NCBI GenBank assembly: GCA_963729195.1
Contig: CAVSNF010000025.1
Coordinates: 448,308-512,307 of the forward strand
Source: CAVPTL01 sp963729195
GTDB lineage: Bacteria; Actinomycetota; Thermoleophilia; Gaiellales; JAICJC01
DNA length: 64,000 nt
Direction: 5' to 3'
Shown: piece by piece, positions 26,401-35,454 of the stretch
Position numbering within the stretch: the stretch's first letter is position 1
Layout: each line of letters begins with the position of its first letter
The notes under the pieces: generated by a model
Database searches by the model: none
What the model was told of the DNA's origin: nothing
What the model saw: only the letters and a program-made list of their open reading frames with translations
Program-made: the position numbers and the translations under genes

Positions 26401-28973
26401 GCCAAAAGCTGCGTCATCACCATCTGCAACAGGCCGCCGTCGCGATAGACCTTGACGTCGGCGGGCGAGTCGAGCCGCGCGAGCGCCTCGAACGAGCGCT
26501 CGCCGCCGTTCACGTCGACTCTCACGTGCGACCCCGTCTGCAGGTGCTTGAGCCCGCCGATGGTGAAGGTCTCGCGGCCGGTCAGCCCGAGGCTCTCGTT
26601 GGTATCGCCCGGCAGCAGCTGCACCGGCAAGACGCCCAGCGCGACCAGGTTCGAGCGGTGAATCCGCTCAAAGCTCTCGGCGATCACGGCCCGCACGCCC
26701 AGCAGGAAGCTGCCCTTGGCGGCCCAGTCGCGCGAGCTGCCCGAGCCGTACTCGCGTCCGGCGATCACGATCAGCGGCACGCCCTGCTCGCGATAGCGAT
26801 TGGCGGCGTCGAAGATCGTCATCTGCTCGCCGTCTGGGAGATACGCGGTGTAGCCGCCCTCGACCCCGTCCAGCAGCTTGTTTCGGAGGCGGATGTTGGC
26901 GAAGGTGCCGCGCACCATCACCTCGTGATTGCCGCGGCGGGCGCCGTAGCTATTGAACTCGCGCGGCTCCACGCCGTGCTCGATCAGGTACTTGCCGGCC
27001 GGCGTGCCCGACGCGAACGCGCCGGCGGGGGAGATGTGGTCGGTGGTGACCGAGTCACCCAGGTAGGCGAGCACCCTGGCATCGACGATGTCCGACAGGT
27101 CGGCGTCGTGCTCGAAGAAGGTGGCCTCGCGCACGTAGGTGGAGTTGGGGTCCCAGGCGAACAGCTCACCCTCGGGCACCGGCAGGCCGCGCCAGCGCTC
27201 GTCGCCCTCGAAGATCCTGCCGTACTCGCTGTTGTACATGCCGGCGTCGATCGACTCCAAGCAGCACCCGCTCGACCTCGTCGGAGCTGGGCCAGATGTC
27301 GCTCAGATAGACGGGACCGTCAGTGCCCTCACCCAGCGCCTCGGTGTCGAGATCCTTGCCCACCGTGCCGGCCAGCGCGTAGGCCACCACCAGCGGCGGA
27401 GAGGCCAGGTAGTTGGCCTTCACCTGAGGATGGATGCGGGCCTCGAAGTTGCGGTTGCCCGAGAGCACCGCGGCCACCGCCAGCCCGTCGCGGTCGATCT
27501 CGGCCGACGACCTCGTCGGGCAGCGGCCCCGAGTTGCCGATGCAGGTGGTGCAGCCAAAGCCGACCAGGCTGAAGCCGACCTGTTCCAGCGGCTCCACCA
27601 GGTTTGCGCGCTCGAGGTAGTCCATCACCACCCGCGATCCGGGAGCGAGGCTGGTCTTGACCCACGGCCGCCGCCCCAGACCGCGGGCGACGGCGTTTCG
27701 GGCGAGCAGTCCGGCGGCCACCATCAGCGCCGGGTTGGAGGTGTTGGTGCACGAGGTGATGGCCGCGATCGCGACCGAGCCGTTGCCCAGCTTGGCCCCG
27801 TTTTGGGCCTCGCCGAAGGCGTCCTCGAAGCTCCCGCGGACGTTCGCCAGCGAGACCCGATCCTGCGGCCGGCGAGGGCCGGCGAGGCTGGGCTCGACCG
27901 ATCCCAGATCGAACGTGAGCGTGTCCGAGTAGGCCGGCTCCGGCTCGCTGCCGGTGCGAAAGAGGCCCTGCTCCTTGGTGTAGCGCTCGACCAGCTCGAG
28001 CTGCTCGGCCGGCCGACCGGTGTCGCGCAGGTAGCGCAGCGTCTCGTCGTCGACCGGGAAGATCGCCGAGGTCGCCCCGAACTCGGGAGACATGTTGGAG
28101 ATGGTGGCGCGGTCGGCCAGCGTCAGACCGCCGACGCCGGTGCCGTAGAACTCGACGAACGATCCCACCACCCCGCGGGCGCGCAGCAGCTCGGTCAGGG
28201 TCAGCACCAGGTCGGTGGCGGTCACCCCGGGCCGAAGCGCACCTTCCAGCTTGATGCCGAGCAGCACCGGTGCGGTCATGTCCAGCGGCTGTCCCAGCAT
28301 CACGGCCTCGGCCTCGATCCCGCCGACGCCCCAGCCGAGCACGCCCAGCGCGTTCACCATGGTGGTGTGCGAGTCGGTGCCGACCAGCGTGTCGGGAAGC
28401 GCGACGCCGTCGCGCACCTGCACCACCGCCGCCAGGTACTCGAGGTTGACCTGGTGCACGATGCCCATGCCGGGCGGCACCACCTGAAAGTTGCCGAACG
28501 CTCCCTGGGCCCAGCGCAGCAGCGCGTAGCGCTCGCCGTTTCGCTCGTACTCACGCTCGATGTTGCGCTCATACGCCATCCCCGAGCCGAAGGCGTCGAC
28601 CTGCACCGAGTGGTCGATCACGAGGTCGACCGGCACCAGCGGATCGACGCGGCTGGGATCGCCTCCCCGCCGGGCGACCGCCGCCCGCAGCGCGGCCAGA
28701 TCGACCACTGCGGGCACGCCGGTGAGGTCTTGCATGATCACGCGGGAGGGCATGAACGCCAGCCGCGCATCCGGGCGACCGCTCAGGCCAGGCCGCCAGC
28801 GCGCGCACGTCCTGCTCGGACACGTGCTCGCTGCCGGCCCGCCGCAGCAGGTTCTCGAGCAGCACGCACACCGTGTAGGGCAACTTCAGCGGATCGACGA
28901 TTCGGTCGAGCCGATACAGCGCCTGCCCGGAGCTGAGCGAGTCTCGAGCGGCGAACGGGTCGGGTTCGGTCAT
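26397..28973 (-). CDS. acnA: Aconitate hydratase A
   Basis: About 860 aa, spanning three frame changes near 28785, 27515 and 27260. Recognisable blocks: PYTVCVLLENLLRRAG at the start, LIPVDLVIDHSVQVDAFG-like spacing in the first domain, VGTDSHTTMVNALGVLGWGV, and the cluster-ligand regions AITSCTNTSNPALMVAAGLL and GCTTCIGNSGP. The swivelling domain contains SRDWAAKGSFLLGVRAV. AcnA isomerises citrate and isocitrate with a 4Fe-4S cluster. It leads the operon acnA-glcD-glcE-glcF, an unusual link between the TCA cycle and glycolate/glyoxylate oxidation. Divergent from the small gene at 29012. Confidence 0.93.
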
Positions 28974-29011
28974 GCTCCTAAACCTACCAGTGATCCCGAT
29001 ACGCTAGGGGT

Positions 29012-29297
29012 ATGGCACCATCGGGATCCCGCGTGCATCTGCCCCTTGACGTCACCCCGCCGTTCGAGGTGTTCATCAACGGCGTGGAGCAGCAGGCTGG
29101 GCGCGACTACGTGCTGGAGGGTCGCACGCTGGTGTTCGAGCCAGACGCTGATCCCGCCGCGCAAGGACAACGCCCGCAGCCTCTTTCGCACGCTCTTCTA
29201 CGGCCGCTACGCACCCGAGCACGTGGTCGACGTGGCCTACCAGGTCAACGGCCGGCGGCAGGTCGAAAGCGGCCTGGAGATCATCCCCACCGACTGA
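29012..29297 (+). CDS. Conserved-looking small protein of unknown function
   Basis: About 94 aa after correcting a frame change near 29150. The first part reads VHLPLDVTPPFEVFINGVEQ and the second RKDNARSLFRTLFYGRYAPE, ending in VNGRRQVESGLEIIPTD. It is soluble and mixed alpha/beta. ATG 29012 lies 38 bases from the divergent acnA start. It converges with the TPR gene with a three-base gap. No family recognised. Confidence 0.55.
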
Positions 29298-29300
29298 GCA

Positions 29301-30951
29301 TTAGGCGGCGTCGCTCATGCGGCAGTAGCAGGAGGCCTTGATGGTGACGCTGGCGCGGGCCAGCGCGAGGTCGAGGCGGGGCTTGATGATGCCCGCCTCG
29401 GTGGTCTTGCCCAGCCGCTGCAGGCACTCGTGGAAGCCGTGCAGGCTCCAGACGTTGTCGGGGTGCTGGCACGGCCGGGGGAGCGTGCCGTCCAGCCCCA
29501 GGTCGGCGCGGTAGACGGCCTCGGCCTCCTCCACCCGGCCCTGCTCCAAAAGCAGCGCTCCCAGCGCGTGGCGGGTCGGCTGCATCCAGCCCCACGGCTC
29601 GTCGTAGGGCAGGTTGTCGTCGAGCTCCACCGAGCGGCGCAGGTGGGCGAAGGCCGCCTCGATGTAGCCCTTGCGGTACTCGACCTCGCCGTTCAGCATC
29701 TCGGCCGCCACCGCGAGGATGTCAAGGCCGGTGTTGTTGAACAGGTAGCGGCTCTCGGGCACCCTGGTGACGGCCTCGGTGAACAGGCGCCGCTGCTCCT
29801 CGGCCGCGGCCACGTCGCCCAGCGCGCCGAAGGCGACACCCTTGGCGTAGTGCAGCATCGCCGTGGTCATGCAGTACAGGTCGCGATCAGCCGGAAACGG
29901 CTCGTCCACGATTTGCTGCCACAGGCCAAACCGCACCAGCACGTGCAGCCGCATCGGCACGAACCCCTCGGCCCAATCGGCCATCGGCGGCACCTCGATC
30001 CGCAGCGTCTCCTCGGGGAGCGTCGCGATCAGCGCGTCGGCGGCCTCCAGCGCGGGCTCGAGCTGTCCCAGAAACATCGCTCCGTAGATCTTGAAGTGGT
30101 AGTCGTGACAGCGATAGAGCGAGTAGAAGTTGAGCGCGCCCTCCCGTTCCAGATACTTGAGGTCGGCGGCGATCGCCCGGTCGTTCCAGCTGACCACGTC
30201 GCGATACTGCCCGCACAACACGTCGATGTGGGTCGGCATGTGCTCGAGGTGGCCGGCGTCGGGCACCAGCCCTCGCAGCTGATCGGCCGCCGCCATCGCC
30301 CGCTCCGGGTGGGGCGACATCTCCATCGTGTGGATGTAGATGTGCAGCAGACCCGGGTGGGGCGTTGCGGTGGCGGCCATCGCCCGCTCGAGTACGTCCA
30401 GCGCCTCCTGCGTGTCGGCGCCCTCGGCCGGCGCGCCGGTGCGAAGGTCCCAAAGCTGCCACGGCGTGCGTCCCACCAGCGCCTCGGCGACCAGGGTGGC
30501 GACGTCGGGATCTTCCCCGAACCGGGGGTAGACGTCACGCATCGCCGCGGCATAGGCGTCGTTCCACGGAGCGCAGTCCTCGGCCGGCGTGTCTTCGGGG
30601 AACCGGTGCTGCAGCGCCTCGATCAGCGCCTGCTCGAGCGGCGTCGCCCGGTCGCTCAGCGACAGCGCGGTGGCGACGGCGGCGTGCGCCATGGCCACGG
30701 CGTCGACCAGCTCGGCGGCGTCAAAGGCGACCCAATCCTTGTTGTAGTTGGGACCGATCGCATAGGCGATGCCCCAATGGGCCATGGCGCAGTCAGGGTC
30801 GAGTTCGACCGCGTCGCTGGAAGCAGCGCACCGCCTCCTCGTGGTTGAACCCGTAGCACCACACCAGGCCGCGATCGAACCACATCTGGGCCTCGGCCGA
30901 TGTGGTCGAGACGGGGTGGCCGAAGCCGCCGAGATCGTAGTAGTCAGACAC
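29301..30951 (-). CDS. Large TPR-repeat protein
   Basis: About 549 aa from GTG 30951, with one frame change near 30815. The N-terminus (SAEAQMWFDRGLVWCYGFNH, then EEAVRCF and CAMAHWGIAYAIGPNYNK) and the repeated helix pairs mark a tetratricopeptide superhelix. Internal sequences such as MPTHIDVLCGQYRDVV and FYSLYRCHDYHFKIYGAMFL are typical of a widespread bacterial TPR family without known function. It is cytosolic, probably a protein-binding scaffold. It follows a small membrane-protein gene on the same strand. Confidence 0.75.
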
Positions 30952-30989
30952 CACGACTCCTCTCCCTCACACCCTCCAGCGAAGCGCTG

Positions 30990-31244
30990 CTAGACGAGCG
31001 AGTAGCCCTGCTGGGCCGTGAACAGAATCGCGATCATGCTGATGATGAAGACGGCCAGAATGGTGCCGCCGCGGCTGCGAGGCGTGAGGAAGTATCCGAT
31101 CACCGCGATCACCAGCGCGAGAATCGCCATGTAGGCCGGACGCGTCCAGAATGCCATCACCGAGACGGTGACCGCCGCGCCGTTGATGATCGCGACCGCG
31201 TCGTCGCGAAAAGACTCATATTCCTGGGTGGACTGCTGCTGCAA
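30990..31244 (-). CDS. 84-aa membrane protein
   Basis: Three hydrophobic segments (IINGAAVTVSVMAFWT, MAILALVIAVIGYFLTP, TILAVFIISMIAILFTA) with a short polar Gln/Glu-rich N-terminus (MQQQSTQEYESF). No recognised family. It lies between glpX and the TPR gene, all on the minus strand. Confidence 0.6.
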   Translation of the reverse strand: MQQQSTQEYESFRDDAVAIINGAAVTVSVMAFWTRPAYMAILALVIAVIGYFLTPRSRGGTILAVFIISMIAILFTAQQGYSLV

Positions 31245-31289
31245 GCGTGTGCTCCTGGGAGATCGTCGAGCAGATACTACCGCGTCGGC

Positions 31290-32288
31290 CTACGTGTATC
31301 GCTCGCCCGCCAGCGCGGCCAGCTTCTCCATCGAATGCGTCGCCTGCAGCGTACGCACCGTGCCGGAGCGCGACCGCATCACCAACGACTGCGTGCGGGC
31401 GCCGCCCGAGCGGTAGCGCACGCCCCGCAAGAGGTCGCCGTCGGTAACGCCGGTGGCGGCGAAGAAGACGTTGTCGCCACGCACCAGATCATCGATCGTG
31501 AGCACTCGCGTTAGGTCATAGCCGGCCTCGATCGCCGCCGTCCGCTCACCGTCGTCGCGGGGCCACAGACGGCCCTGGAACTGACCGCCGAGACACTTGA
31601 AGGCAGCGGCCGCGAGCACACCCTCGGGCGTGCCGCCGATGCCCCACAGCAGGTCGATGCCGGTGTCGGGGCTGGCGGCCATCATCGCCCCGGCGACATC
31701 GCCGTGGGGGATGAAGCGAATGCGGGCGCCGGCGGCGCGGATGCGCTTGACCATCTCGTCGTGACGGGGACGGTCGAGGATCACCACCATCAGATCGCGG
31801 ACGCGGCCGCGCTTGGCGGCGGCCACCTGCTCCAGCGTCTCCTCGATCGGAGCGCGCAGGTCGATCTCCTCGTCGATGTCGGCGCCGCAGGCGAGCTTCT
31901 CCATGTAGAAGACCGGGCCGGGGTCGAACATGCTGCCCTTCTCCGCGGCGGCCACCACGGCCAGCGCGTTGGGCTGGCCGCGGGCGACCAGTTCGGTGCC
32001 CTCCAGCGGGTCAACCGCGACGTCCACCTCGACACCCTGTCCCGATCCGATCTGCTCGCCGTTATAGAGCATCGGAGCCTCGTCCTTCTCGCCCTCGCCG
32101 ATCACCACGGTGCCGCGCATGTCGACGGTCGCGAGCATGTAGCGCATCGCATCGACAGCGGCCTGGTCGGCGGCGATCTTGTCGCCGAACCCGACCCACC
32201 TGGCGGAGGCCAGGGCGGCCGCCTCGGTCACACGTACCAGTTCCAGCGCGAGATTTCGGTCGGGTTCCTGCGTCACAACTGCAGACAA
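31290..32288 (-). CDS. glpX: Fructose-1,6-bisphosphatase, class II
   Basis: An intact 332-aa protein. It dephosphorylates fructose-1,6-bisphosphate in gluconeogenesis. Family motifs: VVIGEGEKDEAPMLYNGE (metal ligands), VDVAVDPLEGTELVARGQPN, CGADIDEEIDL and GIDLLWGIGGTPEGVLAAAA. Length and order match GlpX of Mycobacterium and other actinobacteria, where it is the main FBPase. It is a monocistronic or loosely linked minus-strand gene. Confidence 0.95.
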   Translation of the reverse strand: MSAVVTQEPDRNLALELVRVTEAAALASARWVGFGDKIAADQAAVDAMRYMLATVDMRGTVVIGEGEKDEAPMLYNGEQIGSGQGVEVDVAVDPLEGTELVARGQPNALAVVAAAEKGSMFDPGPVFYMEKLACGADIDEEIDLRAPIEETLEQVAAAKRGRVRDLMVVILDRPRHDEMVKRIRAAGARIRFIPHGDVAGAMMAASPDTGIDLLWGIGGTPEGVLAAAAFKCLGGQFQGRLWPRDDGERTAAIEAGYDLTRVLTIDDLVRGDNVFFAATGVTDGDLLRGVRYRSGGARTQSLVMRSRSGTVRTLQATHSMEKLAALAGERYT

Positions 32289-32300
32289 TACCCGCCGAGC

Positions 32301-32927
32301 CTAGGCTCGTACCGGTGAGATCTCCTCGACCAGGTCGTAGGTGGTGTCGATTCCGATCGAGTCGATGTAAGGCGCGAGTGCCTCCAGCATCGTCTCGCGA
32401 CCGGCCCGGCTGGCCTCGGCGAACGCCTCGGGATCGTCGGTGCGGACGATCCCGAACTGGATCATGTGCTCGGGGTTGGCCTCGTGTGCCAGTGTCATCA
32501 CCGTCGAGAGGCCCGGCGGCAGCTCGCCCATGCTGGCGACGTATTCCGCCAGCGCGGTGCGAAACTCGTCGGCGGTGCCCGGCTTGAGCCTGCGCTCGGT
32601 CATCGGCACCAGCACGTGGTCGCCGGTGGCTCGCCCCTCCTTCGACCAGACCACGTCAAAGAAGCCCGCGACCGGTGTCTCGACGACGTGCGGAGCCATG
32701 CGGGCCTCGCGGTCGCGCTCCGCGGGTGCCAGCTCGGCCCGCAGCTCGGAGATGCGCTGGTCGGGCAGATCGAGCAGGGCGAAGGCGGTGACCAGATCCG
32801 GGTCGGTGCGGTCGCGCAGGATGCACGCCTTCACCATCCCGTCGGGGAACCGTTCAGGCTGCCAGGCCTGCCGGAATGCTTCGAAGTGGCCGGGATGGAT
32901 GCGACGGGCAGTCAGTGATGCCTTCAT
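32301..32927 (-). CDS. Tandem dimeric alpha-beta-barrel (ABM-like) protein
   Basis: 208 aa made of two ferredoxin-like halves. The first covers residues 1-90 (RIHPGHFEAFRQAWQPERFP ... VTAFALLDLPD) and the second about 105-205 (VLVPMTERRLKPGTADEFRT ... MIQFGIVRTDDPEAFAEAS). Both resemble antibiotic-biosynthesis-monooxygenase or EthD-type domains, here forming an internal dimer. These folds serve as cofactor-less oxygenases or heme/quinone handlers; no catalytic residue can be assigned. It lies 12 bases from glpX. Confidence 0.6.
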   Translation of the reverse strand: MKASLTARRIHPGHFEAFRQAWQPERFPDGMVKACILRDRTDPDLVTAFALLDLPDQRISELRAELAPAERDREARMAPHVVETPVAGFFDVVWSKEGRATGDHVLVPMTERRLKPGTADEFRTALAEYVASMGELPPGLSTVMTLAHEANPEHMIQFGIVRTDDPEAFAEASRAGRETMLEALAPYIDSIGIDTTYDLVEEISPVRA

Positions 32928-32960
32928 CAGTCCCCCTTGATTCGAATCGCACGAGCGAGC

Positions 32961-33864
32961 CTACGCCCGCAGCAGCCGGGTTGCAAGACCCGAGATCGGC
33001 GCCCGCTGGTGCAGCGGTTCCAGCCATCGCTCGGGGATTCCCGCGGCTCCGAAACGGGCGCCGGCGAGGGCTCCGGCCACGGCCGCGTTGGTGTCGGCAT
33101 CCCCGCCCAGATTGGCGGCGAACACGACCGCCTGCTCGAACGAGTCGTACCCGAACGCCCCCGCGAAGCCCACCCGGAGCGCGGTCAGGACGAACCCCAT
33201 CTGCTCCTGCACCTCGATCCCCAGAGCTTCCTTGTCGGCGCCGATCGCGTCCGCGGCAGCGGTCGCCACCTGCGACGCCGACCGCGGTGGTTTGCGGCCA
33301 CGCACGAGCGCCGCCACGGTCAGGTTGAACCACGCGCAAGCGTCCCCCGCCAGCGGGTCGTGGTGGGTCAGGCTGGAGTCGAGTCGCGAGAACCGCTCCA
33401 GCTCGCCGGTCGTCGCGGCCGTAGCGAAGCGCGATCGGCACCGTGCGCATGAGTGACCCGTTGCCGGCACTCCTGTTACCGGATGCGACGTGATACGCGG
33501 TGGCAGCAGCCCGGGCCTCATCAGCGTTACGCGATCGCGACACCGCGGCGGAGACGGTGCCGCCGATGTCCTTGGGGCCGGAGCGCGCCCACAGCGCGTA
33601 TCGAGCGAACACGTCGTCGGGGTCGTATCCGCCGCACTCAACCAGGCTGGTGGCCAGCTCGAGGGCCATGGCGGTGTCGTCCGTCCACTCTCCCCGCTCC
33701 CACTGGGTGGATCGCACCATGTCGCGCAGCTCGCCGCCGTAGCGAGCGCGGATCTGGTCGGGGTGAAGCCACTCCAGGGCCGCGCCCAGCGCGTCACCGA
33801 CGGCCAGCCCCAGCAGCGCTCCGCGGGCGCGATCGATCTCCTCCTCGGAGCGGCGGATCCTCAC
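32961..33864 (-). CDS. ADP-ribosylglycohydrolase family protein
   Basis: About 300 aa from GTG 33864. Family landmarks: GALLGLAVGDALGAALEW at the start, GEWTDDTAMALELA with the metal-binding TDD, GNGSLMRTVPIALRYG, and the C-terminal metal site AANLGGDADTNAAVAGALAG. It hydrolyses ADP-ribose from proteins or small molecules such as dinitrogenase reductase. A frame change lies near 33420. The start overlaps the stop of the Nei-type glycosylase gene (GTGA), suggesting a shared role in DNA damage or ADP-ribose turnover. Confidence 0.88.
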
Positions 33865-34565
33865 CCTCGACGCACCTGGCAGCCGGGGCACCAGTACAGC
33901 CGACGGCGCTGCTCACCGACCGGTCGTGATGCGATCACATCGCCGCAGCGCGGGCACGGCCGGCCCACCCGTCGGTACACCCTGGTCGCGAGCCTTCCGC
34001 CGTCGTCGACGCCGGCCCGAAGCAGCGTTCGCGAGCAAGCCGCCAGCCGCAGCAGCGTTCGATCCGAGAGCGCTGCCACGGGCGCGAACGGGTCGACCGC
34101 CTCGGTATGCAGCGCCTCGCACCGAACGATGTTGCCGATGCCCGCGAGCACCCGCTGGTCGAGCAGCATTTCGGCCACCGGACGCTCGATCAGCCGCGCC
34201 CGGCGCAGATACTCACGCGCGTCGAAGCGGCCGTGCAGCAGATCGGGCCCAAGCGCCGGCGGCCGGGCGCTGCGGCCGATGCGGACGGTGCCGACCAGCA
34301 CCGCGTCACCCGCACTGGTTCGCATCACCGAGCGGCGGGGAGCGGGCGTGGTGGGGCCGGCGCCGGGGGCGAGGAGCCGCGCGCGGCCGTGCATCCCCAG
34401 GTGTACATCGGCGCTGCGACCGTCGTCGGCGTGGATCAGCAGGTGCTTGCCGCGGGCCTCGATGGCGGTCACCTCCGCGCCGGCCAGGGGGCCGTCCAGC
34501 ACCGTGCGCCCGACGATCGGCGCGAGTCGGCGCGCGGCGAGTTCGAGCGAATGCCCCTCAGGCAT
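33861..34565 (-). CDS. Fpg/Nei-family DNA glycosylase (endonuclease VIII-like)
   Basis: An intact 234-aa protein. The N-terminus MPEGHSLE provides the catalytic Pro2 and Glu3 with the H of the Nei2/Nei-like subgroup. Further features are GKHLLIH, the H2TH region (MLLDQRVLAGIGNIVRCEAL) and a C-terminal zinc finger CPRCG ... CPGCQ. It removes oxidised pyrimidines and cuts at abasic sites. Four-base overlap with the ADP-ribosylglycohydrolase gene. Confidence 0.9.
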   Translation of the reverse strand: MPEGHSLELAARRLAPIVGRTVLDGPLAGAEVTAIEARGKHLLIHADDGRSADVHLGMHGRARLLAPGAGPTTPAPRRSVMRTSAGDAVLVGTVRIGRSARPPALGPDLLHGRFDAREYLRRARLIERPVAEMLLDQRVLAGIGNIVRCEALHTEAVDPFAPVAALSDRTLLRLAACSRTLLRAGVDDGGRLATRVYRRVGRPCPRCGDVIASRPVGEQRRRLYWCPGCQVRRG

Positions 34566-34604
34566 CAGGGCAACGATGGCTGCGAGTTAGCATCAGGTCA
34601 GTCT

Positions 34605-35384
34605 ATGGATTCCGCACCTCGAATTGATCCGCTGGCCGAGGCCTTCTCCAAGGTGGCCGACGGCTACGAGCGGGGCCGCAGGCCATACCCGCCCGAGCCG
34701 GTCGACTGGGCGTGGCAAACGCTCGGCTTGAACGACTCGGCGACGGTCGTCGACCTGGCCGCCGGTACAGGCAAGCTGTCACGATTGGTGGCCGCCCGGA
34801 GCGCCCGTCTGATCGCGGTGGAGCCGCTCTCGGAGATGCGGCGGGTGCTGGCGGGGCAGGTGCCACTCGCCGAGGTGATCGACGGCACGGCGGAGCAGAT
34901 TCCGCTGCCCGGCGAGGTCGCAGACGGAGTGTTTGTGGGTGAGGCATTCCACTGGTTCGACGGCGGTCGGGCACTCCCGGAGATCCACCGCGTGCTGCGG
35001 CCCGGGGGCGGCCTGGCGATCCTCTTCGGTCACAGCGACTGGGGCGATCTGCCGTGGAACGACGAGGTGGACACACGCCTCGACCAGGTGCGACGTCCGC
35101 AGGTACGACCCGAGAACCGGCCGTGGACCGGCCTGTGGCGCGTGCCGTTCGAGCGCACCGAGCTGTTTGCGCCGCTCGAGCTGCGGGAGTTTCCGATGGT
35201 GCTCACCTACACCGTCGAGGAGTTTCAGCTGATGGTGTCGACCTGGAGTTTCGTGGCGGCGCTGTCGGATGACGAGCGCGACTCGCTGCTCGAAGACATC
35301 GGCCGCATAATCCGCGCCCATGGCATCGACCGCTTCGACCTCCAAGGCAACGTCACCGTCCACCTGACAACGAAGCGTGAATAA
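34605..35384 (+). CDS. Class I SAM-dependent methyltransferase
   Basis: An intact 259-aa protein from ATG 34605. SAM-binding motif I is VVDLAAGTGKLSRLVA, the acidic end of strand 2 is LIAVEPLSEM, motif II is GVFVGEAFHWFD, and LPEIHRVLRPGGGLAILFG follows. It is a small-molecule methyltransferase of the UbiE/Methyltransf_11 type; the substrate is unknown. It diverges from the Nei gene by 39 bases. Its stop (TAA 35382-35384) lies in a palindromic repeat, so the final residues KRE are at the repeat junction. Confidence 0.85.
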   Translation: MDSAPRIDPLAEAFSKVADGYERGRRPYPPEPVDWAWQTLGLNDSATVVDLAAGTGKLSRLVAARSARLIAVEPLSEMRRVLAGQVPLAEVIDGTAEQIPLPGEVADGVFVGEAFHWFDGGRALPEIHRVLRPGGGLAILFGHSDWGDLPWNDEVDTRLDQVRRPQVRPENRPWTGLWRVPFERTELFAPLELREFPMVLTYTVEEFQLMVSTWSFVAALSDDERDSLLEDIGRIIRAHGIDRFDLQGNVTVHLTTKRE

Positions 35385-35407
35385 CGGTGCCTGGCACCGT
35401 TATTCAC
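35377..35407. repeat. Palindromic 3'-end repeat, C type
   Basis: A perfect 31-base palindrome (GTGAATAA-C-GGTGCC, central T, complement), 15-base arms. It supplies the methyltransferase stop codon. Twelve bases separate it from the following TT-type unit. Confidence 0.92.
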
Positions 35408-35419
35408 CTCCAACGCTCA

Positions 35420-35454
35420 GATGAATAATTGGTGCCTGGCACCAATTATTCATC
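35420..35454. repeat. Palindromic 3'-end repeat, TT type
   Basis: A perfect 35-base palindrome with 17-base arms (GATGAATAA-TT-GGTGCC, central T, complement). The stop codon of the opposing lhr gene (TGA, read from 35452 to 35450) lies in its right half. Confidence 0.92.
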
